This document shows positions 1 to 9,573 of a DNA stretch of 64,000 nt, one piece after another. The notes under the pieces are model-generated. The model ran no database searches. It had not been told where the DNA came from and saw only the letters and a program-made list of their open reading frames with translations. The translations under genes and the position numbers were made by a program. Numbering within the stretch: position 1 is the first letter of the stretch; each line of letters starts with the position of its first letter. The DNA is from Saprospiraceae bacterium (GTDB lineage: Bacteria; Bacteroidota; Bacteroidia; Chitinophagales; Saprospiraceae): the NCBI GenBank assembly GCA_020629515.1, contig JAHDDE010000002.1, forward strand, positions 16,594 to 80,593, read 5' to 3'.

Positions 1-581
1 TAGGTTATGATCTAAGATTCTATCTAAAAAAGTTTGAACTGAACTCTAATGGAGACTTATTCTATCAGGGCTCTGCTTTTTTTACAGAACAAAAGGGAAA
101 GAAAAAACAAAAGGCACGCCATAAAAAGAATCGAAAAAAGACATTTGCTAACACCTCGAGAGATTTCTTCACAAAATTAATCAATAATGAAATAGATCCT
201 GAGGAGTATATGATGGCCTATAGTTATGAGAATGCCCAAGGCGAATTTGTGGTTTTAAAACAGATCACATCAGATTCGATAGATATAAGATCCATTGAGC
301 AAGATAAATATGAAATTCCAATAAGAGGCTACCTTACAGTATTCTTAAAAAAGAAAAAAGATACAAGTCAGATGACCACTTCTACTGGTCTGCAAGGAGC
401 TATGCGAACCAATAGACAGGCTGCAATGGGGTTCGCTAAATCATTCATAAAATCCAGAATCAATACTATATATGTCAATAGCCAAGGCGCCATCCTTAAT
501 CCACTGGATCTCGAAGAATATGGCTATTGGACGGATCAACGACTTGGTACTTTACTACCTTTTGATTATTCGAGTGATTAA
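1..581 (+). CDS. C-terminal part of an unrecognised protein (5' end outside window)
   Basis: The frame is open from base 3 to a TAA at 579-581, so the first visible ATG (210) is very probably internal. About 192 residues are visible. A basic stretch at roughly residues 33-50 (QKGKKKQKARHKKNRKK) is followed by a mixed segment and an acidic tail ending in DYSSD. No signal peptide or membrane segment is seen in this part. The C-terminal segment with NPLDLEEYGYW and LLPFDY resembles tails of Bacteroidota carboxypeptidase-regulatory-domain surface proteins, but that is a memory-based impression and the domain itself would lie outside the window. Function unknown. Confidence 0.75.
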   Translation, partial: GYDLRFYLKKFELNSNGDLFYQGSAFFTEQKGKKKQKARHKKNRKKTFANTSRDFFTKLINNEIDPEEYMMAYSYENAQGEFVVLKQITSDSIDIRSIEQDKYEIPIRGYLTVFLKKKKDTSQMTTSTGLQGAMRTNRQAAMGFAKSFIKSRINTIYVNSQGAILNPLDLEEYGYWTDQRLGTLLPFDYSSD

Positions 582-709
582 TAATTGTCCTTCTTACTTT
601 TTAAGGTTTCAATATTTGGTCTAAATGTATTTTACCAAAATTCAGGGATAGAGTTCTCCTCTAAATTCTTCTATGTTTATGGTCTCTTTAATCATTAAAT
701 CAAATTACT

Positions 710-1081
710 ATGAGACATTTAATTATGTTGTTATTTGCGTGTTCTTTTTTGATGGTATCCTGCTTTGGAGAAGATCCATCTGAATGTAACGATGCCTGCG
801 AAGTATTCAAGGACATTGATGATGCTACTGGACAGACTTTATTCTCTAACTATGGTGACTGTGTATCACTTTGTGCTACCTGCGCAGATTTTCAAGATGC
901 TCCTGCAGGAAAGCGAGCGAATTGCTTTTGTGAGGGCTTAGAAACTTTTGTTTCTGCAGTTACTGGAGATCAAGTTTCTGGATGGGAACTCTTGGGCGTT
1001 AAAAACAAGGGTCAATGTATTAAACTCGTAAAGGATGGTTTATCTGGTAATCCTATCAACCCGATAGGTATCAGTAATTAA
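710..1081 (+). CDS. small Cys-rich putative lipoprotein
   Basis: 123 residues. The start gives a short basic n-region, a hydrophobic stretch and a lipobox LMVSC with Cys18 as the predicted lipidation site, so the protein is probably exported and membrane-anchored. The mature part has eight further cysteines, several in close pairs (CNDAC, CVSLCATC, CFC), suggesting disulphides or metal binding. I do not recognise the family. It stands alone, 128 bp after the previous gene, and is followed at once by a strong bidirectional terminator, so it is probably a one-gene transcript. Confidence 0.75.
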   Translation: MRHLIMLLFACSFLMVSCFGEDPSECNDACEVFKDIDDATGQTLFSNYGDCVSLCATCADFQDAPAGKRANCFCEGLETFVSAVTGDQVSGWELLGVKNKGQCIKLVKDGLSGNPINPIGISN

Positions 1082-1090
1082 TCTATTGAC

Positions 1091-1120
1091 AAAAAAGGGG
1101 TGATTAGTCACCCCTTTTTT
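1091..1120. terminator. bidirectional Rho-independent terminator
   Basis: Perfect 13-bp inverted repeat (1091-1103 and 1108-1120) with a 4-nt TTAG loop. The stem holds GGGGTGA and is flanked by six A on the left and six T on the right, so it works for the plus-strand lipoprotein gene and for minus-strand thrA, whose stop codon lies 2 bp away. Confidence 0.9.
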
Positions 1121-1121
1121 A

Positions 1122-3587
1122 TTATTCTTTTATGGATCCTAGTTGAATTATCTCTGCGAATACCCCTGCTGCCGTCACATCTGCACCAGCTCCTGGTCCT
1201 TGTACGACCAGAGGTCTTTCTTTGTATCGCTCCGTATGAAATACGATCATATTATCAGTACTGGCCAAATTATAAAATGGGCTCTCATGAGTAACCATCT
1301 CTAGATTAATCGAAGCCTTTCCTCCTTTTAATGATGCCAAATATCTCAATTTAGCATTCTTGGCATGTGCTTCTTCGATCAATCCTCTGAAGTGTGCATC
1401 ATGTTTTTCTAATTCTAAGAAGAAATCATCTATCGTCTCTGCATCCATGCAAGATTGTGGCAAAATGGCCTCTACGTCCACTTCTTCTGGCTCTATAGGA
1501 TATCCTGCCACTCTGCTCAGTATTATAATCTTTCGCTTGATATCTTGACCCGATAGGTCATCTCGAGGATCTGGTTCTGTATATCCTTTTTCTCTTGCTT
1601 CGAGTATTAACTTTTTGAAGTTTTTATCCGGTGCATAATTATTAAAGATATAAGAGAGAGAACCCGATATCACAGCGTCTATGCTTTCTATCTTGTCTCC
1701 ACTTCTCACTAAGCCTTCTAATGTAGAAAGTACTGGTAGTCCCGCTCCGACATTAGTTTCGAACAAGAAGTGCGCATTTTTATTTAGTGCGGTCTCTTGT
1801 AATTTCTGGTAATCAGCATATGATGCCGAAGCGGCTACTTTATTAGCTGTAGATATTGATATACTGGCATCGAGGATTTCTTCATAGTATTCCTTGATAG
1901 CATGATTAGCCGTGCAATCTATGAAAATGGAATTAGCAAAATTATATCCTTTCATTTTGGATACAAATCCCTCGAAGCTTGACGGCTCTCCTTGATCACT
2001 CAGAAGGTTTTTCCATTGACCTAGATCTATACCGTCGTCATCGAAATACATTTTTTTAGAATTGGCAATCCCAATTACTTGTATATCCAGATTCTTTTCT
2101 TTCTTAAGGCGATCATGCTGCTCATGTATTTGCTTAAGTAGTGTTGATCCAATAAGCCCTACTCCCACTAAAAAGACATTTAGACCTTTGCTTTCAGATA
2201 AGAAGAAGGCATCATGAACCAAATTAAGCGCTTTCTTTTCATCTTCTTTTTTTATGGCAAAGGAAATGTTGAGTTCTGATGACCCTTGAGCTATTGCGAC
2301 TATATTAATACCATTGTTGCCCAGAGATTTAAAGAGACTTCCCGCCAAACCAGGTACACTTTTCATTTTCTCCCCAATTACGGCTACCATCGAGAGGTCT
2401 TCTTCAACTTTTAGTTTCTTTACAAGCTGACTCTTTATTTCTTTCTTAAATTCTTCATTGATAACTTCTTGCGCATTACTCGAATCTTTGGCGTTCACTG
2501 CAAAACATATAGAATGTTCCGATGAGGCTTGGGTGATCATGACTATATTGATCTTTTCACGACCTAAACAACTGAATAATCGAGCAGCGGTTCCAGGTAT
2601 TCCCATTAGACCACTTCCTTCAAGAGTTAATAAGGATATATCAGAAATAGAGGTTACCCCTGTGATTTTTTTTCTTTGATCTTGAGAAGTCTCCTTACTT
2701 ATTCGAGTCCCTTCAAATTTTGGGTTAAATGTATTCTTTATATAAATTGGAATCTCCTTGGAAAGTGCTGGTTGTATCGTTGGAGGGTAAATTACCTTTG
2801 CACCAAAGTGCGATAGTTCCATCGCCTCATCATAGCTTAGTTGTGGAATAGTATAGGCGTTTTCAACCACTTTCGGATTAGATGTCAATACCCCATCCAC
2901 ATCAGTCCATATTTCTAATACATCAGCATCTAACGAACTGGCTAAAATGGCAGCAGTATAGTCCGAACCCCCTCGGCCTAGTGTCGTTGTAAGTCCTCCT
3001 TTATCGGAAGCAATGAAACCCGTAACGATATGGATAACATCTGGCCTTTGATCGTAATAAGTCTTGATCAAATCATCGGTATCTTCAACTAATACCTTTG
3101 CAGACCCAAATTCTTTATTCGTTTTAATAATCTGTCGAGCATCTACGTAATTAGATTTAAGACCTATAGAATTGAAATATTGGGTGATAATATAATTCGA
3201 ATTTCGCTCTCCAAAACTAAGTACATAATCCATTGTCCGCAGAGAAGCTTCTCTAACTAAGAAAACACCCTTTAATAAATCTCCTAGAACATCAAAATTA
3301 CTATTAATGCTTTCTGTTGTCTCTTGGTTTAATCTTTTATCCGTTATCAGAAAATCAACAGAATCTAAATGTCTTTGGTGGATTTCTTTTAATTCAGATA
3401 GGTACTTTTTGTCTCCTTTGGATGCCAATGTAGCCGCTTTAATCAACTGGTCAGTTACACCTCCAAAAGCAGAAAATACTATGGTCATTTTACCACTGGT
3501 TCCAATTCTATCTTTTATCAGTGTACCAATTGATTCTATGCGTTCTGGCTTAGCAACAGAACTACCTCCGAATTTTAGAACCTTCAT
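1122..3587 (-). CDS. thrA: bifunctional aspartokinase / homoserine dehydrogenase
   Basis: 821 residues, the normal length of the fused ThrA/MetL enzyme. It catalyses the first step (aspartate to aspartyl phosphate) and the third step (aspartate semialdehyde to homoserine) of threonine and methionine synthesis. The N-terminal kinase begins with the KFGGSS motif at residues 5-10 and has GRGGSDYTA near residue 205. Two ACT-type regulatory regions follow at about 310-460 (for example LMGIPGTAARLF). The dehydrogenase starts near residue 475 with the Rossmann motif VGVGLIGSTLL and ends with GPGAGADVTAAGVFAEI. AAGGAAC, 8-9 nt before ATG, is a possible ribosome site. No thrB or thrC follows, because the gene ends at a bidirectional terminator. 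The ACT pair suggests feedback inhibition by an end-product amino acid; which one cannot be told. Confidence 0.97.
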   Translation of the reverse strand: MKVLKFGGSSVAKPERIESIGTLIKDRIGTSGKMTIVFSAFGGVTDQLIKAATLASKGDKKYLSELKEIHQRHLDSVDFLITDKRLNQETTESINSNFDVLGDLLKGVFLVREASLRTMDYVLSFGERNSNYIITQYFNSIGLKSNYVDARQIIKTNKEFGSAKVLVEDTDDLIKTYYDQRPDVIHIVTGFIASDKGGLTTTLGRGGSDYTAAILASSLDADVLEIWTDVDGVLTSNPKVVENAYTIPQLSYDEAMELSHFGAKVIYPPTIQPALSKEIPIYIKNTFNPKFEGTRISKETSQDQRKKITGVTSISDISLLTLEGSGLMGIPGTAARLFSCLGREKINIVMITQASSEHSICFAVNAKDSSNAQEVINEEFKKEIKSQLVKKLKVEEDLSMVAVIGEKMKSVPGLAGSLFKSLGNNGINIVAIAQGSSELNISFAIKKEDEKKALNLVHDAFFLSESKGLNVFLVGVGLIGSTLLKQIHEQHDRLKKEKNLDIQVIGIANSKKMYFDDDGIDLGQWKNLLSDQGEPSSFEGFVSKMKGYNFANSIFIDCTANHAIKEYYEEILDASISISTANKVAASASYADYQKLQETALNKNAHFLFETNVGAGLPVLSTLEGLVRSGDKIESIDAVISGSLSYIFNNYAPDKNFKKLILEAREKGYTEPDPRDDLSGQDIKRKIIILSRVAGYPIEPEEVDVEAILPQSCMDAETIDDFFLELEKHDAHFRGLIEEAHAKNAKLRYLASLKGGKASINLEMVTHESPFYNLASTDNMIVFHTERYKERPLVVQGPGAGADVTAAGVFAEIIQLGSIKE

Positions 3588-4208
3588 AATTGAGTTCCTT
3601 TTTCAATGATTGACAATATTGACATATCATGTATTTTGCTAGTTACACGACATTTCATTTCAGATAACTAATGCGAAATTAGTACAGTCTTATCGAATTA
3701 GAGAATAATTTACTCTTTTAAACAAATCATAGAGAATAGAACTAAAAACTTGTTAGAGTTGAACTTAATCATTTGTTTTTCACAAGTTTATATATCATGA
3801 AAAATGATGTAACATTGAATTCAAGTCAACTCTGACAATTTTATCAACCCCCCATTTACAGCTACCTTATAATAGATATAATACATATAGCTAAATATTG
3901 ATATCTAACAAAACAATTATAATGTGACATATCAATTATACTAATACTTATTCATTTGGCCGATTAAAGTATTGTTAGATTCATATGATGCCTAATGATA
4001 TTCTAAACATGTCATGTTCCTACAAATAATCACTAATGATCAAATAAGCATTTATTTGATGATATATCAATATAGACTCAAAAGATTCTGGCCTTTTTTT
4101 ATTTATCTAATTGATACACAATATGTTAGGGTCCAATAACATATTTATATTTTAAAATTGATGTATCACTCAATATTGAACCAGCTTATATCTGCTCAGT
4201 AAATCGTG
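3588..4208. other. gene-free AT-rich gap between thrA and xylA
   Basis: 621 bp with stops in all frames and no tRNA or rRNA signature. It must hold the thrA promoter and the xylA 3' end (both minus strand), but I found no clear TAnnTTTG element. Two AT-rich hairpins are visible: 4039-4060 (9-bp stem, loop GCAT) and 4187-4217 (8-bp stem overlapping the xylA stop). Neither is followed by a T-run on the minus strand. Confidence 0.6.
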
Positions 4209-5543
4209 TCAGATATATTGGTTGATTAAGTTTTCAAACAACTCTTGTTTACCACTTTTTTGTTCGGGCTCTCCAAGCTTATGAGCCAAATCATGTAAAT
4301 TTTGGAGAGAAAGTTTAGCTGCACTATACTCTTCCCCTTTTCCTATTTTAAAAGATTGGTACCTTTCTTCTTTTAACTTTAGATAGTCAGATTCATTCAT
4401 GATATTATTGGCAATCAAAAGTGATCTTGCAAAAGCATCCATACCTCCTATGTGCGCATAAAATAGATCTTCTAAATCTGTAGAGTTCCTTCGTGTCTTG
4501 GCATCAAAATTGATTCCTCCCCCTCCTTGGAAGCCACCAGTATCTAAGAAAATCATCATCATCTCTGTTAATTCATATAAGTCCACTGGAAACTGATCTG
4601 TATCCCAACCATTTTGATAATCACCTCTATTGGCATCCATGCTTCCTAAAGCATTTGCATTAGCAGCAACTTGCATCTCATGTGCCATAGTATGATTAGC
4701 CAGGGTTGCATGATTCACCTCCAAATTTAATTTGAAGTCTTCCATGAGATCGTATTCTCTCAAGAAGTTTAATACAGTGGCACTGTCAAAATCATATTGA
4801 TGTTTAGACGGTTCCATTGGTTTGGGCTCAATAAAAAAATCTCCTCTAAATCCTTGGCTACGAGCATAGTCTCTTGCCATATGTAAAAATCGAGCCATGT
4901 TATCGAGCTCTTTTTTCATATCCGTATTGAGCAGAGACATATATCCTTCTCTTCCTCCCCAAAAAACATAATTTTCTCCTCCTAACTTAATAGTAGCGTC
5001 TATGGCATTCTTGACTTGTGCCCCTGCATAAGCTACCGTATGAAAATCAGGGTTAGTCGATGCACCATTCATATACCGTGGGTTGCTAAATAAATTAGCA
5101 GTACCCCATAGAACCTTAATATCAGATCCTTTCATTTTTTGAAGGGCGTAATCCGTTATTATTTCTAATCGCTTCTCAAATTCTACCAGATTTGGCCCTT
5201 CATCTATAAGATCTACATCATGAAAACAGAAATATTCTACACCAATTTTTGATATAAACTCAAAGGCTGCATCCATCTTATCCTTAGCATTTTGGATAGG
5301 ATCTGAAGACTTATTCCATGGATAGAATTTAGTCCCCACACCAAAAGGATCACCTCCATCATTGCAGAAGCTATGCCAATAGGCTATTGCAAATCTGAAA
5401 TGCTCAGACATGGTCTTTCCTGCCACTTCTTGAGTAGGATTATAATATTTGAATGCCAATGGGTTTTTAGATTGATTACCCTCAAAAGAAATTTTTCCAA
5501 TTCCTTTAAAATATTCTCTATCTCCTATAATTAGACCTGACAT
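4209..5543 (-). CDS. xylA: xylose isomerase
   Basis: 444 residues, the length of the long (class II) enzymes. It interconverts D-xylose and D-xylulose and uses divalent metal ions. Visible motifs are FCFHDVDL with the catalytic His near residue 108, the metal-site segment EPKPMEPSKHQYD near 238-250, LEVNHATLANHTMAHE, and MDANRGD followed by WDTDQFP. The TIM-barrel order is intact. It is a single gene: no xylulokinase, xylose transporter or regulator lies next to it, so the rest of the pathway must be elsewhere or the gene may be kept for another aldose. Confidence 0.97.
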   Translation of the reverse strand: MSGLIIGDREYFKGIGKISFEGNQSKNPLAFKYYNPTQEVAGKTMSEHFRFAIAYWHSFCNDGGDPFGVGTKFYPWNKSSDPIQNAKDKMDAAFEFISKIGVEYFCFHDVDLIDEGPNLVEFEKRLEIITDYALQKMKGSDIKVLWGTANLFSNPRYMNGASTNPDFHTVAYAGAQVKNAIDATIKLGGENYVFWGGREGYMSLLNTDMKKELDNMARFLHMARDYARSQGFRGDFFIEPKPMEPSKHQYDFDSATVLNFLREYDLMEDFKLNLEVNHATLANHTMAHEMQVAANANALGSMDANRGDYQNGWDTDQFPVDLYELTEMMMIFLDTGGFQGGGGINFDAKTRRNSTDLEDLFYAHIGGMDAFARSLLIANNIMNESDYLKLKEERYQSFKIGKGEEYSAAKLSLQNLHDLAHKLGEPEQKSGKQELFENLINQYI

Positions 5544-5797
5544 ATGATATCGATTTATATTTTAATAAAGTGTATGATATTCCAACTCTAAATTAACTTA
5601 AGCATATAGATATTACTACAAGACATTTAGCCTATATTGATGCAATATTGTCTCAACTTATACTATTCAAAAACATTCCAGGTTAATTGAGAGGAAAATG
5701 ACTGGACCTTTAATAATTTCAAGAGATATGTATAAGTACTCAGTGTCACCTTCACATCTGGGAGAATAACCTTGAATTTCTATTAACGGTTCTTTTT

Positions 5798-6196
5798 TTA
5801 AAATCTGACATAATATACATCCGTTTCATTCCTCTCTATGCCTGTCAATTCAAATCCATTTGATTCTGGAATTTCTTCTATCAAATCAAAACTGGAAACA
5901 GTTTTGGGGAGTCCTGAAAAAAATAGGGTGAAAAATGTAGTCTTTCCAGCCTCGATAAATTGCCAATTGGGGTAAGGCGAGATATTCTCAAAATGTACGA
6001 GCTCACTTCTATGGTCACTATTGTTATCATATAAATACGTAGTAGGCCAAATTCTGATACCTAATTCGCTATACCAAGGAGCAGAGATAATACAATGTAC
6101 GATCACCTGACTTTCTTCTTGAACCATGGTTTTAGTGAGCTCCAATAATTCGGGAGCAATATCAACCTTTGGTTTTTTGATTATTGTAGGTGACAT
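5798..6196 (-). CDS. conserved hypothetical protein
   Basis: About 132 residues. The frame is open from a TTG at 6217, but that TTG lies inside a perfect TAnnTTTG promoter element (6215-6222), so I prefer the ATG at 6196 (MSPTIIKKP). There is no signal peptide or membrane span, so it is probably cytoplasmic. The sequence is rich in aromatic residues and Pro (APWYSELGIRIWP, SPYPNWQF, FFTLFFSGLPK). I do not recognise a named domain. It sits 70 bp downstream of gldH on the same strand but has its own likely promoter. Confidence 0.7.
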   Translation of the reverse strand: MSPTIIKKPKVDIAPELLELTKTMVQEESQVIVHCIISAPWYSELGIRIWPTTYLYDNNSDHRSELVHFENISPYPNWQFIEAGKTTFFTLFFSGLPKTVSSFDLIEEIPESNGFELTGIERNETDVYYVRF

Positions 6197-6214
6197 CTCT
6201 TTTTTGATTATAGA

Positions 6215-6222
6215 CAAAATTA
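6215..6222 (-). promoter_or_regulatory. -7 promoter element (TAATTTTG)
   Basis: An exact match on the minus strand to the Bacteroidota -7 consensus TAnnTTTG. The predicted transcription start is near 6211, 15 nt before ATG 6196. No good -33 TTG is seen at the usual spacing. The position argues against the TTG at 6217 being the start codon. Confidence 0.5.
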
Positions 6223-6266
6223 ATTTATTCGTCCAATCAAATAAATAAGAAACTTTATTAGTGGAC

Positions 6267-6674
6267 TTAATATACTATATCTATAGACCTAATATGCTGT
6301 AAAGTCTTCTCCCGAGAATATTGATGTAATCTAATACTCTCAGAATTTGCCTCAATTAGTCCTTCTAACGAAAGTTTACAATTGGTAGTGCTACAATCGC
6401 CTTTCCAATAACCCAACTCATCTGCCAATTGTAAACTTACAGTATCTATTTTGTCTTGACTACCTAGCTTTTGTTCTATGAGGAGATATAGATTTTCATA
6501 TTGGTAATCTGGGGTATGATTAATCACTAAACTTGGATTATTGGGAACATTGAGTTGGTATTCTAATATATCTCCATAGTTCCAACCACTGCTCAAATCT
6601 TTTCCTTTCAATTTTTGAGAAGACTGACATGCAATACAAAACCCCAATATGGCAATTAAATAAAAATACTTCAC
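6267..6674 (-). CDS. gldH: gliding motility lipoprotein GldH
   Basis: 135 residues with a signal peptide and lipobox CIAC (Cys16 lipidated). The body has the NLYLLIEQ and DTVSLQLADELGYWKG segments that I associate with GldH, a lipoprotein required for gliding in Flavobacterium. Its exact task in the T9SS/gliding machinery is not known. The start is GTG: the last base of the dnaJ stop is the first base of the start (TAGTG), so translation is probably coupled to dnaJ. The family call rests on pattern memory and is moderately sure. Confidence 0.75.
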   Translation of the reverse strand: MKYFYLIAILGFCIACQSSQKLKGKDLSSGWNYGDILEYQLNVPNNPSLVINHTPDYQYENLYLLIEQKLGSQDKIDTVSLQLADELGYWKGDCSTTNCKLSLEGLIEANSESIRLHQYSREKTLQHIRSIDIVY

Positions 6675-7828
6675 TACTCGAAAAAGTCTTTCATTCTTTC
6701 AAAAAAGCCCTTCTCTGACTTATCTGGTGCTGGTTGAAAGTTAGGTAAACTCCTCATACGCTCCATAATCTCTTTTTCTTCGGCATTAAGTTGTTTAGGT
6801 GTCCAAATGTTTACATTGACTAATTGGTCACCTTTGCCATAACCTTGAACTTCAGGAAATCCTTTACCCTTAAGTCTGAATATTTTCCCTGCTGGGGTTC
6901 CAGCAGGTATCTTGATTTTTACTGGATTCTCAAGTGTAGGAATCTGAACTGATGTGCCCAGAGCTGCATCCGCAAAGTTCAAAAAGAGATCGTAGATAAC
7001 ATTATTGCCATCTCTTACAAAATTCTCGTGTTCTATCTCATCAATTACTATCAACAGGTCACCTGTTGGACCACCAGCTTTTCCGGCATTTCCCTTTCCT
7101 CTCATAGAGAGCTGCATTCCAGCTCCAACTCCTGCAGGGATTTCGATTTCTATCATTTCCTCAGCATACATGCGACCATCGCCTTTACACTTTCCACAGA
7201 AAGATGTTATGCTTTGACCTGTTCCTCTGCACGTTGGACATCCTGTTGTGGTTTGCATCTGTCCTAAGAAAGTATTCTTCACCTGACGCACGTATCCAGA
7301 ACCTTTACAGGTTGAACATGTACTGACCGAATTAGAATCCTTAGCTCCCGAACCATTGCAGCCATCACAAGCTATTTGTTTTTTAACTTTTATCTTTTTT
7401 TGGATTCCTTTTGCTGCTTCCTCCATCGTCAGACTAACCTTGATCCTCAGGTTAGATCCTCTCTGGCCACGGCTTCTGGTTCCTCTACTACGACCTCCGC
7501 CGAAAAAGCTTTCAAAAGGGCTACCTCCATCTCCAAAAATATCTCCGAAGTGTTCAAAAATATCTTCCATGTTCATAGAGCCTCCGCTGAATCCACCCTG
7601 ATTGTTGACACCAGCATGACCATAGCGATCATATCTAGCTTTTTTATCAGGATCACTTAGCACTTCATAAGCCTCAGCAGCTTCCTTGAATTTTTCTTCC
7701 GCCTCTTTATTATCAGGATTTCGGTCAGGATGATATTTTAATGCCACCTTTCTATAGGCCTTCTTAATTGCATCTGCCTCTGCATTCTTTGGCACTCCTA
7801 ATACATCATAAAAATCACGTTTAGCCAT
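6674..7828 (-). CDS. dnaJ: chaperone DnaJ
   Basis: 384 residues, full length. It stimulates DnaK ATPase activity and delivers unfolded clients. The J domain (1-70) carries the HPD triad in YHPDRNPD. A Gly/Phe-rich linker (about 75-110) follows, then four zinc-binding CxxCxGxG-type repeats ([32 protein letters not shown]) and the C-terminal substrate domain. It is 9 bp downstream of grpE and overlaps gldH by one base, so grpE-dnaJ-gldH is one operon. dnaK is not in the window. No CIRCE repeat is seen upstream. Confidence 0.98.
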   Translation of the reverse strand: MAKRDFYDVLGVPKNAEADAIKKAYRKVALKYHPDRNPDNKEAEEKFKEAAEAYEVLSDPDKKARYDRYGHAGVNNQGGFSGGSMNMEDIFEHFGDIFGDGGSPFESFFGGGRSRGTRSRGQRGSNLRIKVSLTMEEAAKGIQKKIKVKKQIACDGCNGSGAKDSNSVSTCSTCKGSGYVRQVKNTFLGQMQTTTGCPTCRGTGQSITSFCGKCKGDGRMYAEEMIEIEIPAGVGAGMQLSMRGKGNAGKAGGPTGDLLIVIDEIEHENFVRDGNNVIYDLFLNFADAALGTSVQIPTLENPVKIKIPAGTPAGKIFRLKGKGFPEVQGYGKGDQLVNVNIWTPKQLNAEEKEIMERMRSLPNFQPAPDKSEKGFFERMKDFFE

Positions 7829-7837
7829 TCACTTTTC

Positions 7838-8401
7838 TTATTTGCCGACGACTACTTTAGCATGTCGGATTATTTTATCATTCAGTAGATATCCTTTCTC
7901 TATAGTATCTATGATTTTTCCTTTCATATCTTCCGTTGGTGCCGGTATCTCTGTTATTGCCTCGTGCAACTCTGGATCAAAAACCTCACCTGTACTTTCC
8001 ATTGCTTTAACACCTTTTGATTCTAACAAACCCTTTAGTTTATTATACACTAAACTAACTCCTTCGGTAAAGACCTCATTGCTGCTATCATCGTCTGCGC
8101 TTTTTTTGGCTCGATCAAAATCATCAATTACAGGAAGAAGAGCTGAGATAGTCTCACGCCCCGCTGTATTGATTAGATCCAATCTTTCTTTTACTGTGCG
8201 CTTTTTATAATTGTCAAATTCAGCATAGAGTCTTAGATATTTATCTTTTGACTCTCCAACTTCAGTTTCTAATTCTTCTATTCTACTCTCTAATTCAGCC
8301 GTTTTTGACTTTCTTTTAGGAGATTTTTTTTTCTTGTCTTCCTTTTCTTCGCTTTCTTTTTTGCTCATAAATTTCACTTTATCAACTTTCTTTATGGACA
8401 T
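7838..8401 (-). CDS. grpE: nucleotide exchange factor GrpE
   Basis: About 187 residues. GrpE releases ADP from DnaK. The N-terminus is highly charged (many KE repeats) and a long coiled coil covers roughly residues 45-85. The conserved core has YKKRTVKERLDL, LLPVIDDFDRA, and the C-terminal beta domain ending in GYLLNDKIIRHAKVVV. Three starts are possible: TTG 8404, ATG 8401 and ATG 8368 (MSKKESEEKE). The last would also give a normal GrpE, and the sequence does not decide between them. It is first in the grpE-dnaJ-gldH operon. Confidence 0.95.
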   Translation of the reverse strand: MSIKKVDKVKFMSKKESEEKEDKKKKSPKRKSKTAELESRIEELETEVGESKDKYLRLYAEFDNYKKRTVKERLDLINTAGRETISALLPVIDDFDRAKKSADDDSSNEVFTEGVSLVYNKLKGLLESKGVKAMESTGEVFDPELHEAITEIPAPTEDMKGKIIDTIEKGYLLNDKIIRHAKVVVGK

Positions 8402-8469
8402 CAATATCTAAGCCATATGCTTAATACAGACATTTTGTCAGAGATTTGAGTTTTTCTTGTGTCATGTGT

Positions 8470-9573
8470 TCAGCTAATAAATATTTTGTCATGTAATTCT
8501 TTTATCCTCTTATTCCATGACAATTGTTGAGACGCATATTGTTGCATCCTTTGCTCCAATTTTTCCTCTTGACCCACCTGAAAGAAAAATCGTTCTATTC
8601 TATCAAAACTGATTTCATCTTCACTCTCGTCAACCTGCATGATGAATTCTAAACTATTTGGAAAATCGGAATCTACTCCAGAATAAATAAACGGTAGCCC
8701 ATTTAGACAATAATGACGATGTTTAAGTGAGCTATTATAACGGACTTTTTTGCGATGAATCCCCAAAGTCCCAATTCCTATATCGCACCTTTGGTATAAA
8801 TCTGTAAGCATATCATCATCGAGAGAACCATAAAAAACAACTACTTTTTCTAAACCTCTCTTAGCTACCATGCGTCTTAGTGTACTACTATATGGGCCTT
8901 CTCCCACAACATGTAGGACCATATTATGTTCCGCAGACATTCCCATAATTACTCTATCTAATCCATGCCACTTTTGCCATTTACCTATCGCCAGTAGATC
9001 AATCGTTGAGTGGTCTCTTTTATCTTTTACTATATCCTTTTTAATATGATTTATCCCATTGGTCATATAGTAAGTCTGAATATCAAAAATCTTTCTCTCT
9101 GGTCCACTATGAAGTATGAGCGTTACCAATTTAGAGAGTTTGCGCCTATTTTTCCTGTCCATGTACATTACAACCTTTCCCTTGATTCCTCGCCACTCTT
9201 TATGATAAGGATAAGTGGGCATATCAATTATAATGGTCACATCCGGATATTTCTGCTTGTAGTCATTCAAAAAGCGGATGAAGCTGGGAGTACTTAGTCC
9301 ATACCTTATCCAGAGAAGATCATATTTTTTACTGATTACTGCAGGAGTTATAAACTGATACCATCTTAAAGCAAAAAGAAATGTAGGAGTACCCGATTTA
9401 TCTACGATCTGATGATTGTTAAAAAATATTCTCTGTGAGCGATTGGCGATTCTATCAGTTGACCAGTTTAATTTTTCGTGGGCAATAGATTGTCCTTTTA
9501 TTTTTTGGATGATCCCCTTATTATTAATATCAGATTCATCTACACGAGCGATGAACAGTGCCTTCCTATTCAT
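8470..9573 (-). CDS. glycosyltransferase, GT4-like
   Basis: 367 residues. The C-terminal half has the GT-B layout: a nucleotide-sugar domain starting at LLAIGKWQKWHGLDRVI, then HVVGEGPYSSTLRRM, then a segment (DIGIGTLGIHRKK) where retaining GT4 enzymes carry their acidic motif. The usual Ex7E motif is not obvious. Donor and acceptor are unknown. It overlaps the upstream acetyltransferase-like gene by 8 bp, so the two are co-translated and probably modify the same glycan or surface product. Confidence 0.75.
   Translation of the reverse strand: MNRKALFIARVDESDINNKGIIQKIKGQSIAHEKLNWSTDRIANRSQRIFFNNHQIVDKSGTPTFLFALRWYQFITPAVISKKYDLLWIRYGLSTPSFIRFLNDYKQKYPDVTIIIDMPTYPYHKEWRGIKGKVVMYMDRKNRRKLSKLVTLILHSGPERKIFDIQTYYMTNGINHIKKDIVKDKRDHSTIDLLAIGKWQKWHGLDRVIMGMSAEHNMVLHVVGEGPYSSTLRRMVAKRGLEKVVVFYGSLDDDMLTDLYQRCDIGIGTLGIHRKKVRYNSSLKHRHYCLNGLPFIYSGVDSDFPNSLEFIMQVDESEDEISFDRIERFFFQVGQEEKLEQRMQQYASQQLSWNKRIKELHDKIFIS

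Noticed and set aside
4039-4060. AT-rich hairpin with a 9-bp stem in the thrA-xylA gap.
   Set aside because: No T-run and low stability; expected by chance in such AT-rich DNA.
4187-4217. 8-bp hairpin over the xylA stop codon.
   Set aside because: A 15-nt loop and no T-run on the minus strand; not a convincing terminator.
8421-8465. 14-codon frame MTQEKLKSLTKCLY between the glycosyltransferase and grpE, followed in frame by YGLDIDVHKES; resembles the start of release factor 2 (MT..LK.L...LDID).
   Set aside because: Too short, with a stop in the middle and no further RF2 sequence; a chance likeness is at least as probable as a decayed prfB.
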